DNA from: Streptomyces cacaoi
GTDB lineage: Bacteria > Actinomycetota > Actinomycetes > Streptomycetales > Streptomycetaceae
Assembly (NCBI RefSeq): GCF_006539165.1
Contig: NZ_BJMM01000026.1
Location: 40,039-104,038 of the forward strand
Reading direction: 5' to 3'
DNA length: 64,000 bases
In this document: positions 8,248 through 16,232 of the stretch, one piece after another
Layout of the letters: each line of letters opens with the position of its first letter
How positions within the stretch are numbered: the first letter of the stretch is position 1
The notes under the pieces: generated by a model
What the model was told of the DNA's origin: nothing
The model's input: the letters and a program-made list of their open reading frames with translations, nothing else
The model's database searches: none
Made by a program: the position numbers and the translations under genes

Positions 8248-8985
8248 ATGACGCAGAGCACGGGGCACAGCCCGCCCCTTCCGGCACGGCTGCGCCCCGG
8301 CTGGCGGCAGACGTTCGCCGCGGGACGGCTGCTGACGCGCCGGCTGGGCCGGCCCCTCACCCCGCTCACCTGGCCCGTCGTCTACGCCCTGTGGGCGGTG
8401 CCGCTGCTGTCCGCACGGGTGCGCGGGGGCCTGCTGGTGTGCGACGGGGCCACCGTCGCGCTCGCCGGGTTCCGGCCCGCGCGGCGACGGCGGCTGACGG
8501 CGGCCGCCGGGTGCGCCGTGGCGACCGCGGCCGTCGCCGGGCTGCTCGCGGTGGTGGCCCTGCCCCCGCTGGCCGTGGCCGCGGCGACCTTCGCGCTGGG
8601 CGGGCCCTGGCCGCTCGCGCTCGCCGTCGCCTCGCTGCTCGCCGGTGCGCTCCTGCTCATCGAACTGGCGCGCTGTGCACCGGCGTTCGTGCAGGTGTGG
8701 CGGGCCCGCCGGACGGTGCGGCGGCTGCGGGGGCGGGGCGGCGACTGGTACCGCGCCGGGCTGCTGGCCGGGCCGGAGGGCCGCCCCGAAGCCCTCGGGC
8801 GGCTGCGCCGGCACTTCCTGGCCTGGGCCGACGAACACGGTGTCGGACTGGTGGCGTTCGCGACCGGGCCGCGCACCGCACGCGTCTACGCCAGCGTCGG
8901 CTTCGCACCGGACGCGCACCGCCCGACGGTCCTGGTGCGCCCCGCGTCCGTCCCCGCGCGCGGGGCGCGGGAGCGGACCGGCTGA
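8248..8985 (+). CDS. Membrane protein with possible GNAT-like C-terminus, unknown function
   Basis: About 245 residues; not a family I recognise. The ATG at 8248 is used, though a GTG one codon upstream lies nearer the AGGGG at 8231-8235. The N-terminal 60 residues hold one hydrophobic helix (LTWPVVYALWAVPLL); residues 75-140 hold two more long hydrophobic segments; the C-terminal 90 residues are soluble. The C-terminal part reads WYRAGLLAG ... LARRHF-like helix ... GVGLVAFATGPRTARVYASVGFAP. The final ARVYASVGF resembles the last helix-strand of GNAT acetyltransferases (YxxxGF), but no acetyl-CoA loop of type Q/RxxGxG/A is visible. It lies just ahead of the ACP operon on the same strand and may belong to it. 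Confidence 0.55.
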   Translation: MTQSTGHSPPLPARLRPGWRQTFAAGRLLTRRLGRPLTPLTWPVVYALWAVPLLSARVRGGLLVCDGATVALAGFRPARRRRLTAAAGCAVATAAVAGLLAVVALPPLAVAAATFALGGPWPLALAVASLLAGALLLIELARCAPAFVQVWRARRTVRRLRGRGGDWYRAGLLAGPEGRPEALGRLRRHFLAWADEHGVGLVAFATGPRTARVYASVGFAPDAHRPTVLVRPASVPARGARERTG

Positions 8986-9032
8986 GCGCGGCGGCCGTCC
9001 GTGCGCTGTGGTCGCCTGTTCGTGTGTTCCTG

Positions 9033-9046
9033 TTCCGTATCCGGAA
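9033..9046. promoter_or_regulatory. Inverted repeat upstream of ACP/KAS III operon
   Basis: TTCCG-TATC-CGGAA is a perfect 5+5 inverted repeat lying 104-117 bases before the ACP start, inside the 164-base gap 8986-9149. It is a candidate operator for the operon; no matching regulator can be assigned from the sequence. The rest of the gap shows no clear -35/-10 pair. Confidence 0.3.
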
Positions 9047-9149
9047 GTTGTCCCTGTGCCCGCCGTCACAATGGCCGTCTTGAGCAACAGTTCGGCGCCG
9101 TACGGCGGGGCGTCCACCCGCCGGGCGCCTCGGGCGCGAAGGGAACCCC

Positions 9150-9404
9150 ATGTACGAGTGGCTTCACAAGACGCTGGTCACCAGGCTCAACCTGCCCCAG
9201 GGCGGCATCACGCCCCAGGCGACGCCGGAGGAGGCGGGGCTGGACTCGCTCGCCGTGACGGAGCTGGTCATGGTCCTCAAGGACGAACTGGGCGTCACCG
9301 TCGACGAGGACGAGCTGTACGAGCTGCGCACGATCGGTGACATCGCCGCGTTCCTGGAGGCCCGGTCGGGCTCCGGGGCGCGGGGCGAGCCCGTGGTCCG
9401 ATGA
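9150..9404 (+). CDS. Acyl carrier protein (first copy)
   Basis: An 84-residue stand-alone carrier protein. The phosphopantetheine attachment motif is GLDSL with Ser33, at the start of helix II as in all ACPs. The surface is acidic after the motif (VLKDELGVTVDEDELYELR). A GAAGGGAA ribosome binding site precedes the ATG. It holds growing or finished acyl chains as thioesters for partner enzymes. Its stop codon overlaps the start of the KAS III gene by four bases (ATGA), so the two are translationally coupled, and the KAS III, acyltransferase and MMPL genes follow in the same direction. A second ACP with only distant similarity lies at 27908. Confidence 0.92.
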   Translation: MYEWLHKTLVTRLNLPQGGITPQATPEEAGLDSLAVTELVMVLKDELGVTVDEDELYELRTIGDIAAFLEARSGSGARGEPVVR

Positions 9405-10474
9405 GCGCGGAGGGAGCCGCCCGGGGAAGCGCCGGCGCAGCCGCCGGGGGAGACCTCGGGGGCGCGGAAACCGGCCGTCCCGCCGCCGTGCTGTGCGGGC
9501 TCGGGTCGTGGCTGCCGCCCGTCGAGGTGCCCAACGAGCAGCTGTGCGACCGGCTGGGCGTCACGGCCGCATGGATCGAGCAGCGCATCGGGGTGCGCAG
9601 CCGGCGCCGCGCCGCATCCGGCACCGCCACCGTGGCGATGGCCGTCGAGGCCGGTGCGCGGGCACTGAAGTCGCAGGGCCACGCGCGTGTGGACGCCGTG
9701 CTGCTCGCGACGGTGACCTCCGACCATCTCGGTCTCGCCGGCGCCCCCGAGGTCGCCGCCGAACTGGGCCTGACGGGCGCCGCCGCCTTCGATGTCTCCG
9801 CCGCGTGCGCCGGCTTCCTGCACGGCCTGTCGGCCGCCGCCGGATATCTCGCCGCCGGCACCTTCGAGCGGGTCCTGGTGATCGGCGCCGACACCATGTC
9901 GGCCCTCCTGGACCCGGACGACCCCGGTACCGCGCCCATCTTCGGCGACGGGGCGGGCGCCGCGGTGCTGCGCGCCGGTGACGCGGCCGAACCCGGCGCT
10001 CTCGGCCCCTTCGTCCTCGGCAGCGACGGCGGGCGGCGCCATCTGATCCAGGCCGACGGCGGCGGCGCGCTCGACCGCTACCGCTGCACGGGCGGCGCTC
10101 CCCTGCCCTATCTGCGGATGGACGGCAGAGAGGTCTTCAAACAGGCACTCGGCCGGATGAGCACCGCCGTACAGGAGTCGGCGGCGCGGGCGGGCTGGCC
10201 GCTGGCCGAGGTGGACCGGTTCGCGCTGCACCAGGCCGACGCCCGGATCTCCGGTGCCCTCGCACGCAGCCTGGCGCTTCCCGAGCACAAGTGGCTGTCC
10301 AACATCGAACAGGTCGGCAACACGTGCGGCGCCTCCGTCCCCCTGCTGCTCGACCACGCGAACGCCGCCGGCGCCCTGCGGCCGGGGCACCGCACCGTGC
10401 TCGCCGCCTTCGGAGCGGGCCTGGCCTGGGCCGGTACCAGCACGGTGTGGCCCCGGCTGGCGTCCGGCGCGTGA
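9401..10474 (+). CDS. Beta-ketoacyl-ACP synthase III family (FabH-like) enzyme
   Basis: A 357-residue thiolase-fold enzyme. The KAS III triad is complete: Cys136 in SAACAGF, His277 in ALHQA and Asn307 in GNTCGA, and the GDGAGAAVL stretch is in the usual place. An extra 25-residue Ala/Gly-rich leader precedes the core. KAS III enzymes either start a fatty-acid or polyketide chain from an acyl-CoA and malonyl-ACP, or in some pathways move acyl groups to an alcohol. The gene overlaps the dedicated ACP by four bases, which points to the ACP as its partner. This is not a primary-metabolism fabHDF locus: fabD, fabF and the usual regulator are absent. Role in a specialised acyl pathway is inferred. 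Confidence 0.9.
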   Translation: MSAEGAARGSAGAAAGGDLGGAETGRPAAVLCGLGSWLPPVEVPNEQLCDRLGVTAAWIEQRIGVRSRRRAASGTATVAMAVEAGARALKSQGHARVDAVLLATVTSDHLGLAGAPEVAAELGLTGAAAFDVSAACAGFLHGLSAAAGYLAAGTFERVLVIGADTMSALLDPDDPGTAPIFGDGAGAAVLRAGDAAEPGALGPFVLGSDGGRRHLIQADGGGALDRYRCTGGAPLPYLRMDGREVFKQALGRMSTAVQESAARAGWPLAEVDRFALHQADARISGALARSLALPEHKWLSNIEQVGNTCGASVPLLLDHANAAGALRPGHRTVLAAFGAGLAWAGTSTVWPRLASGA

Positions 10475-10529
10475 CGGACCGGCACCCGCGCGGGGCGCCG
10501 GGCAGGCACCGGGAGAGGTGAGGAGAGGC

Positions 10530-12068
10530 ATGGTTGCGGCCGGCACCGCCGCGTTCCCGGCGGTGGACAGGGTCATCCTGGACATGGAGGACGACGGCGC
10601 GGGCCACTATCTGTACATCGGCGCCGCCCTGGAGATGGACGGCCCCGCGCCCGCGCTCGACGCGGTACGCGCCCACGTCCGGGAGCGGCTCGCGCTGCTG
10701 CCGCCGTTCTACGGCGAGCTCGATGTGGCCGGTCAGGTGCGGGAGTTGACCGTACCGCCGGGCCCCGACAGCCGGCGGCGCGCCTATGACGCGCTGCCCA
10801 ATCTGACGGTGCCGGGCACACAGCCGTGGGGCCTGTGGCTGGTGCACGGCCACGGGGACGACGGATATCTGCTGTTCCACCGGGTCCACCACGGTGTGCA
10901 CGACGGAGTGGGCCTCGCCCTGCTGCTGCGAGTGCTGTTCGCGCTCACTCCTCAGGCCGCGGCGCGCGCGGCGCACACCGAACGCCCGGCGCCCGCCGCC
11001 CCGTCTTCCGCGCGCCCGGCGCGGGAGGCGCACGCGGCGCAGGAGGCCCGGGCGGCGCCGCCCCCCGAGCGCGCCCCGGCACAGCGGCAGGTGCAGGGGC
11101 AGGCACCGGGGCAGGCGCGGGCCCGCGCGGGCGCACAGCTGCGGCACGCCGCCGACTCGGCACGGCTGTTCCTGCCCGGGCCGCGCCGTCCGCTGCCACC
11201 CGCCGAGCGGGCCGGGCGGCGGATCGTCTCGGCGGTCACAGTGCCCGCCGCCCAACTGCGCGGCGCCGCCGCGGAATGGGGGTGCTCGGTGCTCGGTGTG
11301 CACCTCAGCGCGCTCTCGCACGCCTGCCGGAGCACCGATGTGACCGGGTGGACACGGGAGCGCCGCTCGCGCGGTATCGCGCTGCCCGTCTCGCTCACCG
11401 ACACCCGGTCGGGGCCCTACCGGGGCAACCGCTACTCCCTCGTGCGGCTGCCCGTTCCCTGGGACGAGCCCGATCTCGGCCGCAGGGCACAGCTGTTGGC
11501 CCGCGAGGTGCGGCGCTATCAGGACCCGGCGGTGCGTTCCGCGCTGGCCCGGGCGCTCGGCCGGCTCGGCACCGGTGCCACCCGCCGGTTCTCCGAACGC
11601 CTCTACGCCCGCTGCGGTGTGCAGACCACCGTGCTTCCGCTGGCCGGCGAGGTCGGGTTCGCCGGGCGCCCCGCCCGGCACTTCACCGGCCTCAACTGCC
11701 TGCCCGCCCACTTCCCGTACCAGCCCGTCCTCAGCCTGCACGGCGGCCGGGCCGTGTGCGCCTTCACCGTGGACGCCGCCACGCCCGGCGCCCGCGACCT
11801 GGCCGCGTACTGGCGCGAAGCCCTCGACGAACTCGCCCCGCCCCCACGCCCGGAGCGGCCCGCCACCCCGTTCCCGGCCGCACCCTCCGGCCCCTCCGCC
11901 GCCCCGCCTCCCGCGCCTCGCTCCGAGCCGCCCGCCGCTCCTTCCTCCGGCCCGTCCGCCGCTCCTCCTTCCGGTCCGTCCGCCGTCGCGTCCGAGGGTG
12001 CGTCCTCCGCCCCTTCTTCCGGACCGTCCGCCGGAGCGCCCGCCCCCGAGGGAGCGCCGCCGGACTGA
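10530..12068 (+). CDS. WS/DGAT-type acyltransferase (HHxxxDG), first copy
   Basis: A 512-residue member of the wax-ester synthase / diacylglycerol acyltransferase superfamily (condensation-domain fold). The ATG at 10530 follows a strong GAGAGGTGAGGAGAGG site. Family signs: an N-terminal DRVILDMED segment, and the catalytic HHGVHDG (His120, His121, Asp125, Gly126), where the second His deprotonates an acceptor hydroxyl. The C-terminal half has the family-typical FTGLNCLPAHFPYQPVLSL and GRAVCAFTVDA stretches. Two low-complexity pieces stand out: an Ala/Pro/Gln-rich insert at about residues 148-205 and a Ser/Pro/Ala-rich tail over the last 80 residues. It would transfer an acyl group, probably from the neighbouring ACP or from CoA, to an alcohol. 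Acceptor unknown. Confidence 0.85.
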   Translation: MVAAGTAAFPAVDRVILDMEDDGAGHYLYIGAALEMDGPAPALDAVRAHVRERLALLPPFYGELDVAGQVRELTVPPGPDSRRRAYDALPNLTVPGTQPWGLWLVHGHGDDGYLLFHRVHHGVHDGVGLALLLRVLFALTPQAAARAAHTERPAPAAPSSARPAREAHAAQEARAAPPPERAPAQRQVQGQAPGQARARAGAQLRHAADSARLFLPGPRRPLPPAERAGRRIVSAVTVPAAQLRGAAAEWGCSVLGVHLSALSHACRSTDVTGWTRERRSRGIALPVSLTDTRSGPYRGNRYSLVRLPVPWDEPDLGRRAQLLAREVRRYQDPAVRSALARALGRLGTGATRRFSERLYARCGVQTTVLPLAGEVGFAGRPARHFTGLNCLPAHFPYQPVLSLHGGRAVCAFTVDAATPGARDLAAYWREALDELAPPPRPERPATPFPAAPSGPSAAPPPAPRSEPPAAPSSGPSAAPPSGPSAVASEGASSAPSSGPSAGAPAPEGAPPD

Positions 12069-12185
12069 CTCCGCCCGGGCCCGCACACAGGTCCGGCCGC
12101 CGCCCCCGATCCGGCGCGCACGCCCCTGGCGCCCCCCCACGCCCCCGGGCACCTCCCCCCACACCTCCCTCGCAAGTGAGCACTC

Positions 12186-14444
12186 ATGAAACGCCCCGCG
12201 TTCGACCCCCTCGCCCGTCTGGCCCGGCTGACGCTGCGCCGGCCCCGGCTGACCCTGCTGGCCGCCCTCTGCCTCGTCCTGCTGGCCGGGGTGGCGGGGG
12301 CCGGGGTGACCGAGCAGCTGCACCACGGTGGGACGGCCGTGGAGGACGCCGAGTCGGCGCGTGCCGACGAGACGCTCTCCCGCGACTTCCACGGCGGCAG
12401 CCCGTCGGTGGCGCTGGTGGCCACCACGTCCGGCTCGGTGGACGCGCCCGACGCCGCACGGGCCGGTGCCGAACTGGTGGCGCGGGCCCGTACGTTCCCG
12501 CACGTCGTGGCCGTCCACGGGTACTGGCCCGGCCGGGACGCGGCCCTGCGGGGGCGCGGCGGCCACGCGGCGGTCGTCCATGTGCGGGTGACGGCTTCGG
12601 AGTCGGAGGCGCACGAGAGGGTGCAGCCGCTGCTGGACGCGCTGACGGGCCGGCACGGGCCCCTCCAGGTGCGGGCGACCGGGCCGAGTCCGGTCCGGCT
12701 GGCCATCGAGGAGCAGACCAGGGACGACCTGGTGCACACCGAGCTGCTGGAGGCTCCGCTGGTCGCCGCCGTCCTGGTGGTCGTCTTCGGGGGTGTCGTC
12801 ACGGCCGGGCTGGCGCTGATGGTCGGGCTGTGCGCGATGGTGGGGGCCGCCGCCCTCCTGCGGGCGCTGAACGGCTTCACCGATGTGTCCCTGATCGCGC
12901 TGAACCTGGCCACGGCCCTCGGCTTCGCGCTGGCCGTCGACTTCAGCCTGTTCCTGCTCGCCCGCTACCGCGAGGAGAGAGCGAGGACACCGGATCCGGC
13001 CGCGGCGCTGGAGGCCACGGTGCGCCGTACCGGCCGCACCGTCACCGTCTCCGCGCTGACGGTCATCGGCAGCCTGGCCGCCCTGCTGGTGTTCCCGGTG
13101 GACATGCTGCGGTCCGTGGCCTACGGCGGGATCGCCGTCGTGGCGGCGAGCGCGGTGCTGGCGCTGACCGCGCTGCCCGCGGCCGTCCTGCTGCTCGGGG
13201 ACCGGATCGACGCGCTGTCCTTCCGGCGCCGCCGCACCCCGCGGTCCCCGGGGGACGGCCGCTGGTACCGGCTCGCCCACCGGGTGATGGCCCGCCCCGT
13301 GCCGGTGGTGCTCGTCCTCGGCTCGCTGCTGGCCGTGCTGGTGCTGCCGTTCGGCTCGGCCCGCTTCGGCAGCTTCGACGACCGTGCCCTGCCGGGCGAT
13401 TCGCCCGTGCGGCAGGCCACCGACACGCTGCGCTCCGACTTCGACTACCAGGCACTCCACCCCGTCCAGGTCGCGCTGCCCGGTCTGGACGCCGAGCGGG
13501 ACGGGCCCGAACTCGGCCGGTACGCACGGAAGATGTCGCGGATCGAGCATGTGCGGCGGGTGGAGACCGCCACCGGCGTCTACCGGGACGGGCAGCGGGT
13601 CGCGGGCCCGCCCGCCGGACACGCCTCCCCGGCGGGCGTCTGGGCGGCCGTCGTCACGGACGTGGGGCCGGAGAGCACCGAGGGCACCCGGGTCGTCCGG
13701 GACGTGCGGGCCCTGCCGTCCCCGGCGCCCGTCCTCGTCGGCGGCACCCAGGCGTGGCTCGTCGACCTCCAGGACACCCTCCGCGACCGGCTCGCACCGG
13801 CCCTCGCGCTGATCGCCGCGCTCACCCTGGCACTGCTCGGCTGGAGCACCCGCAGTCTGCTGCTGCCGGTGAAGGCGCTGGTCCTCAACACGGTGAGCCT
13901 GACGGCCACGTTCGGCGTCATGGTCTTCGTCTTCCAGGAGGGGCATCTGCACCGCTGGCTCGGGTTCACGCCGACCGGGGTCACCGACACGCTGCAACCC
14001 GTGCTGGTGCTGTGTGTCGCCTTCGGGCTGTCCATGGACTACGAGGTGCTGCTGCTGTCCCGCACCGTCGAGGAGCACGCCCGGGGCGCGCCGACCCGGC
14101 AGGCGGTGGCCCTCGCCGTCCAGCGCACGGCCGGGCTGTTCACCGCCTCCGCGCTGATCGTGGTCGTCGTCATGGCGGCGCTGGCCACCTCCGGGCTGAT
14201 GGTGCTGAAGGTCGTCGGCGTCGGGGTGGCGATGGCGGTGCTGATCGACGCCACCGTCATCCGGCTGCTGCTGGCCCCGGCCCTGATGGCCGTCACCGGC
14301 CGCGCCAACTGGTGGCTGCCGCGCCTGCCGCGCACGCCCCGGCTGCTGCGCCGCTCGCGCTCCACGCTGCCGCGCCCCCGGGGCGCCCGGGGGTCCGCCG
14401 AGCCCGGTCCGGAACCGCGGGAGAGGGATCCGGCGGGCCGGTGA
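12186..14444 (+). CDS. MMPL-family RND-type exporter
   Basis: A 752-residue membrane protein with the MmpL/SCO-type layout: one N-terminal helix (residues 15-40), a soluble loop, a block of five helices (about 180-345), one helix and second loop (365-530), and a final helix block (535-700). The first block has VDFSLFLLARYREE and the second SMDYEVLLLSRTVEE; the Asp in these motifs is part of the proton relay in this family. MMPL proteins move lipids, glycolipids or lipidated natural products out of the cell. Position directly behind ACP, KAS III and WS/DGAT genes suggests it exports their lipidic product. It ends next to a tandem repeat and a convergent gene. Confidence 0.88.
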   Translation: MKRPAFDPLARLARLTLRRPRLTLLAALCLVLLAGVAGAGVTEQLHHGGTAVEDAESARADETLSRDFHGGSPSVALVATTSGSVDAPDAARAGAELVARARTFPHVVAVHGYWPGRDAALRGRGGHAAVVHVRVTASESEAHERVQPLLDALTGRHGPLQVRATGPSPVRLAIEEQTRDDLVHTELLEAPLVAAVLVVVFGGVVTAGLALMVGLCAMVGAAALLRALNGFTDVSLIALNLATALGFALAVDFSLFLLARYREERARTPDPAAALEATVRRTGRTVTVSALTVIGSLAALLVFPVDMLRSVAYGGIAVVAASAVLALTALPAAVLLLGDRIDALSFRRRRTPRSPGDGRWYRLAHRVMARPVPVVLVLGSLLAVLVLPFGSARFGSFDDRALPGDSPVRQATDTLRSDFDYQALHPVQVALPGLDAERDGPELGRYARKMSRIEHVRRVETATGVYRDGQRVAGPPAGHASPAGVWAAVVTDVGPESTEGTRVVRDVRALPSPAPVLVGGTQAWLVDLQDTLRDRLAPALALIAALTLALLGWSTRSLLLPVKALVLNTVSLTATFGVMVFVFQEGHLHRWLGFTPTGVTDTLQPVLVLCVAFGLSMDYEVLLLSRTVEEHARGAPTRQAVALAVQRTAGLFTASALIVVVVMAALATSGLMVLKVVGVGVAMAVLIDATVIRLLLAPALMAVTGRANWWLPRLPRTPRLLRRSRSTLPRPRGARGSAEPGPEPRERDPAGR

Positions 14445-14472
14445 CGGGGCCGCCGGGCGGACCGGGCTCCCC

Positions 14473-14580
14473 GGTGGCCGCCGGGCGGGCCGTGCTCCTC
14501 GGTGGCCGCCGGGCGGGCCGTGCTCCTCGGTGGCCGCCGGCGGACCGTGCTCCTCAGTGGGCCGCCGGGCGGTCGGTGGA
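14473..14580. repeat. 28-bp tandem repeat between convergent genes
   Basis: Two identical 28-base units lie at 14473-14500 and 14501-14528, a third, one base shorter and with one further change, at 14529-14555, and a degenerate fourth follows to about 14580. Each unit begins GGTGGCCGCC and ends GTGCTCCTC. The third unit runs into the stop codon of the convergent NmrA-like gene, so the repeat separates the MMPL gene from that gene. Copy number is probably variable between strains. Confidence 0.85.
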
Positions 14581-15492
14581 GGGGGCCGGGAGGCCCAACT
14601 CCCGTGCGGCGCAGTCGGCGAAGCGGCGCGGCGGGTGGCCGGTGACGCGGTGGACGGTGTCCGTGGTGCGGTCCTCCGCGCCGCCGGCGATCGCGACGTC
14701 CATGTCGGCGAGGAGCGCGGCGAACGGGCCGGGGACGCCCGTCCGGTCGCGGAAGTGCGCGCACTGCTCGTCGCGGGTCAGCCGCTGGTGGACGACGCGG
14801 GACCCGGTGAGCGCGGTGAGGGTGGCGGCGACATCGGCGTAGTCGAGCGCCTCGGGCCCGGTGAGGACGAGGTCGGTACGGGGCGCCGCCGGGTCGGTGA
14901 GGGCGTGGACGGCGACGTCGGCGATGTCGTCGGCGTCGACGAACCCGACGCGGCCGTCGCCGGTGGCCGTCCGGATGACGCCCTCCGTGCGGGCGCTGTG
15001 GGCGTGCAGATGGTCACCGGTGAAGTTCTGCATGAACCAGGAGGGCCGCAGCACCGCCCAGTCCTCGAACAGCCCGGGCAGCTCCTCGTGCACCTGCCCG
15101 ACGGCGGGCCCGCCGCGCGGCACCGAGGACGCGCTGAGCAGCACCACCCGGTGCGCCCCGGCCGCGCGCGCCTGCCGGAGGAAGGGCAGCATCGCGGCGG
15201 CGGGGTCGGTCGAGCCGACGGGCGGCACGAGGTACATCCGTCCGACGCCGTCGAGCGCGGGTGCGAAGGTGCTCGGATCCGTCCAGTCGAAGCGGACGGC
15301 GCGGGCTCCCGGGACCGGGGTGGCCCGGCGGGTGGCGGCCACGACGGGCAGGCCCCGTGCGACGAGCCGGGCGGCGACCCGGCTCCCGGTGGTCCCGCTC
15401 GCGCCGGTGACCAGCACGGCGTCGCGCACGGAGCCGTCCGCCGGTCCGTCCGTGTGGTGTGCCGGGTCCTGTGCGGGGTGTGCGGTGCTCAT
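14554..15492 (-). CDS. NmrA-like / atypical SDR NAD(P)-binding protein
   Basis: A 312-residue Rossmann protein. The GASGTTG glycine motif near residue 30 replaces the GxxGxxG of classic SDRs, and no YxxxK catalytic pair is seen, as usual for the NmrA / NAD(P)H-quinone-sensing subgroup. LRPSWFMQNF near residue 165 is a typical signature of this subgroup. It may act as an NAD(P)H-dependent reductase or redox sensor. An AGGAGA site precedes the ATG, which overlaps the stop of the SnoaL-like gene by four bases (ATGA), so the pair is coupled. The divergent TetR gene and two palindromes upstream of the pair suggest induction by a small molecule. Confidence 0.83.
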   Translation of the reverse strand: MSTAHPAQDPAHHTDGPADGSVRDAVLVTGASGTTGSRVAARLVARGLPVVAATRRATPVPGARAVRFDWTDPSTFAPALDGVGRMYLVPPVGSTDPAAAMLPFLRQARAAGAHRVVLLSASSVPRGGPAVGQVHEELPGLFEDWAVLRPSWFMQNFTGDHLHAHSARTEGVIRTATGDGRVGFVDADDIADVAVHALTDPAAPRTDLVLTGPEALDYADVAATLTALTGSRVVHQRLTRDEQCAHFRDRTGVPGPFAALLADMDVAIAGGAEDRTTDTVHRVTGHPPRRFADCAARELGLPAPSTDRPAAH

Positions 15493-15926
15493 CGTGCGTC
15501 TCCTGCGAAGTCGAGGGAGCCCTCGGGGGCGGTGGCCGGGCTCCAGTAGTCGCGGTACCGGGTGAAGCGCCCGTCCTCGACGGTCACCACCGCGACGTAG
15601 TCCATCTGGAAGGGCGCGCCGGTCGCGACGATGCGGCCCGCGGAGCGCATCTCGACGACGAGGACGCGCGGGTCCGTGGTGCGGTGGATCTCCACCCGGG
15701 GGAAGTCGTGCAGGTCGATGTGGTCGGGGTAGTCGCGCATATAGGCGGCGACGGCCTCCCTGCCGTCGAGCCGGCGCGGCAACCCCTCGGCGGCGAACGG
15801 GAATTCCATGATCCCGTCCTCGTCCCACAGGGCGACCCAGCCGGGGATGTCCTTGTCGAGCAGCAGACGCAGGCTGTGCCGGAAGAGTGCGGCGGGGTCG
15901 GTCGGGGGCGCGGGGGCGCTCGGCAT
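15489..15926 (-). CDS. SnoaL/NTF2-like protein
   Basis: A 145-residue protein with the NTF2-like cone fold pattern: an N-terminal helix pair with LLLDKDIPGWVALWDEDGIMEFPFA, then YMRDYPDHIDL and a strand-rich second half ending in GRFTRYRDYWSP. This is the SnoaL-like polyketide-cyclase / ketosteroid-isomerase superfamily, where small hydrophobic ligands are bound or isomerised. An AGGAGA ribosome binding site precedes the ATG. First gene of a leftward two-gene unit with the NmrA-like gene, divergent from a TetR regulator; that arrangement is common for stress- or xenobiotic-response pairs in actinomycetes. The substrate is not predictable. Confidence 0.85.
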   Translation of the reverse strand: MPSAPAPPTDPAALFRHSLRLLLDKDIPGWVALWDEDGIMEFPFAAEGLPRRLDGREAVAAYMRDYPDHIDLHDFPRVEIHRTTDPRVLVVEMRSAGRIVATGAPFQMDYVAVVTVEDGRFTRYRDYWSPATAPEGSLDFAGDAR

Positions 15927-15980
15927 GGCGGTCTCCTGGTGCAGGCGGGGACGGCCGGCATCCGGACACGGGTTAGAATC

Positions 15981-16029
15981 CGGACCGACGGTCCGTTTGA
16001 CGTCCGCAACAATACGGACCGCCGGTCCG
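15981..16029. promoter_or_regulatory. Two palindromic TetR operators
   Basis: Two 15-base inverted repeats, CGGACCGACGGTCCG (15981-15995) and CGGACCGCCGGTCCG (16015-16029), differ only in the bases around the centre and are spaced 34 bases centre to centre. They lie between the divergent SnoaL-like and TetR genes, 55-103 bases from the SnoaL start. The second is extended to a 17-base palindrome by A and T at its ends. Such paired palindromes are the normal binding sites of TetR dimers, so autoregulation and control of the leftward pair by the adjacent TetR protein is very likely. Confidence 0.8.
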
Positions 16030-16126
16030 TTTTTGCAAGGCCGGTCCGCGGCGTCGCGGACGACGGGGCACCGCGGACGGCTGGCGCCGACGGTGCCGAC
16101 GCTGCTGACAGGGGGTGCCGTCGGCG

Positions 16127-16205
<79 letters not shown>

Positions 16206-16232
16206 ACAGGGGAGAGACGGAGGAGAGGAACC

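Noticed and set aside
10137..14078. Antisense open frame of 1313 codons on the minus strand
   Set aside because: It lies opposite KAS III, acyltransferase and MMPL genes with complete motifs; long antisense frames are normal at this GC content, and the translation is Gln/Gly/Arg-rich without domains.
10826..14842. Plus-strand open frame of 1338 codons overlapping acyltransferase and MMPL genes
   Set aside because: Arg/Pro/Ala-rich shadow in another frame of real genes; no ribosome binding site and wrong codon-position bias.
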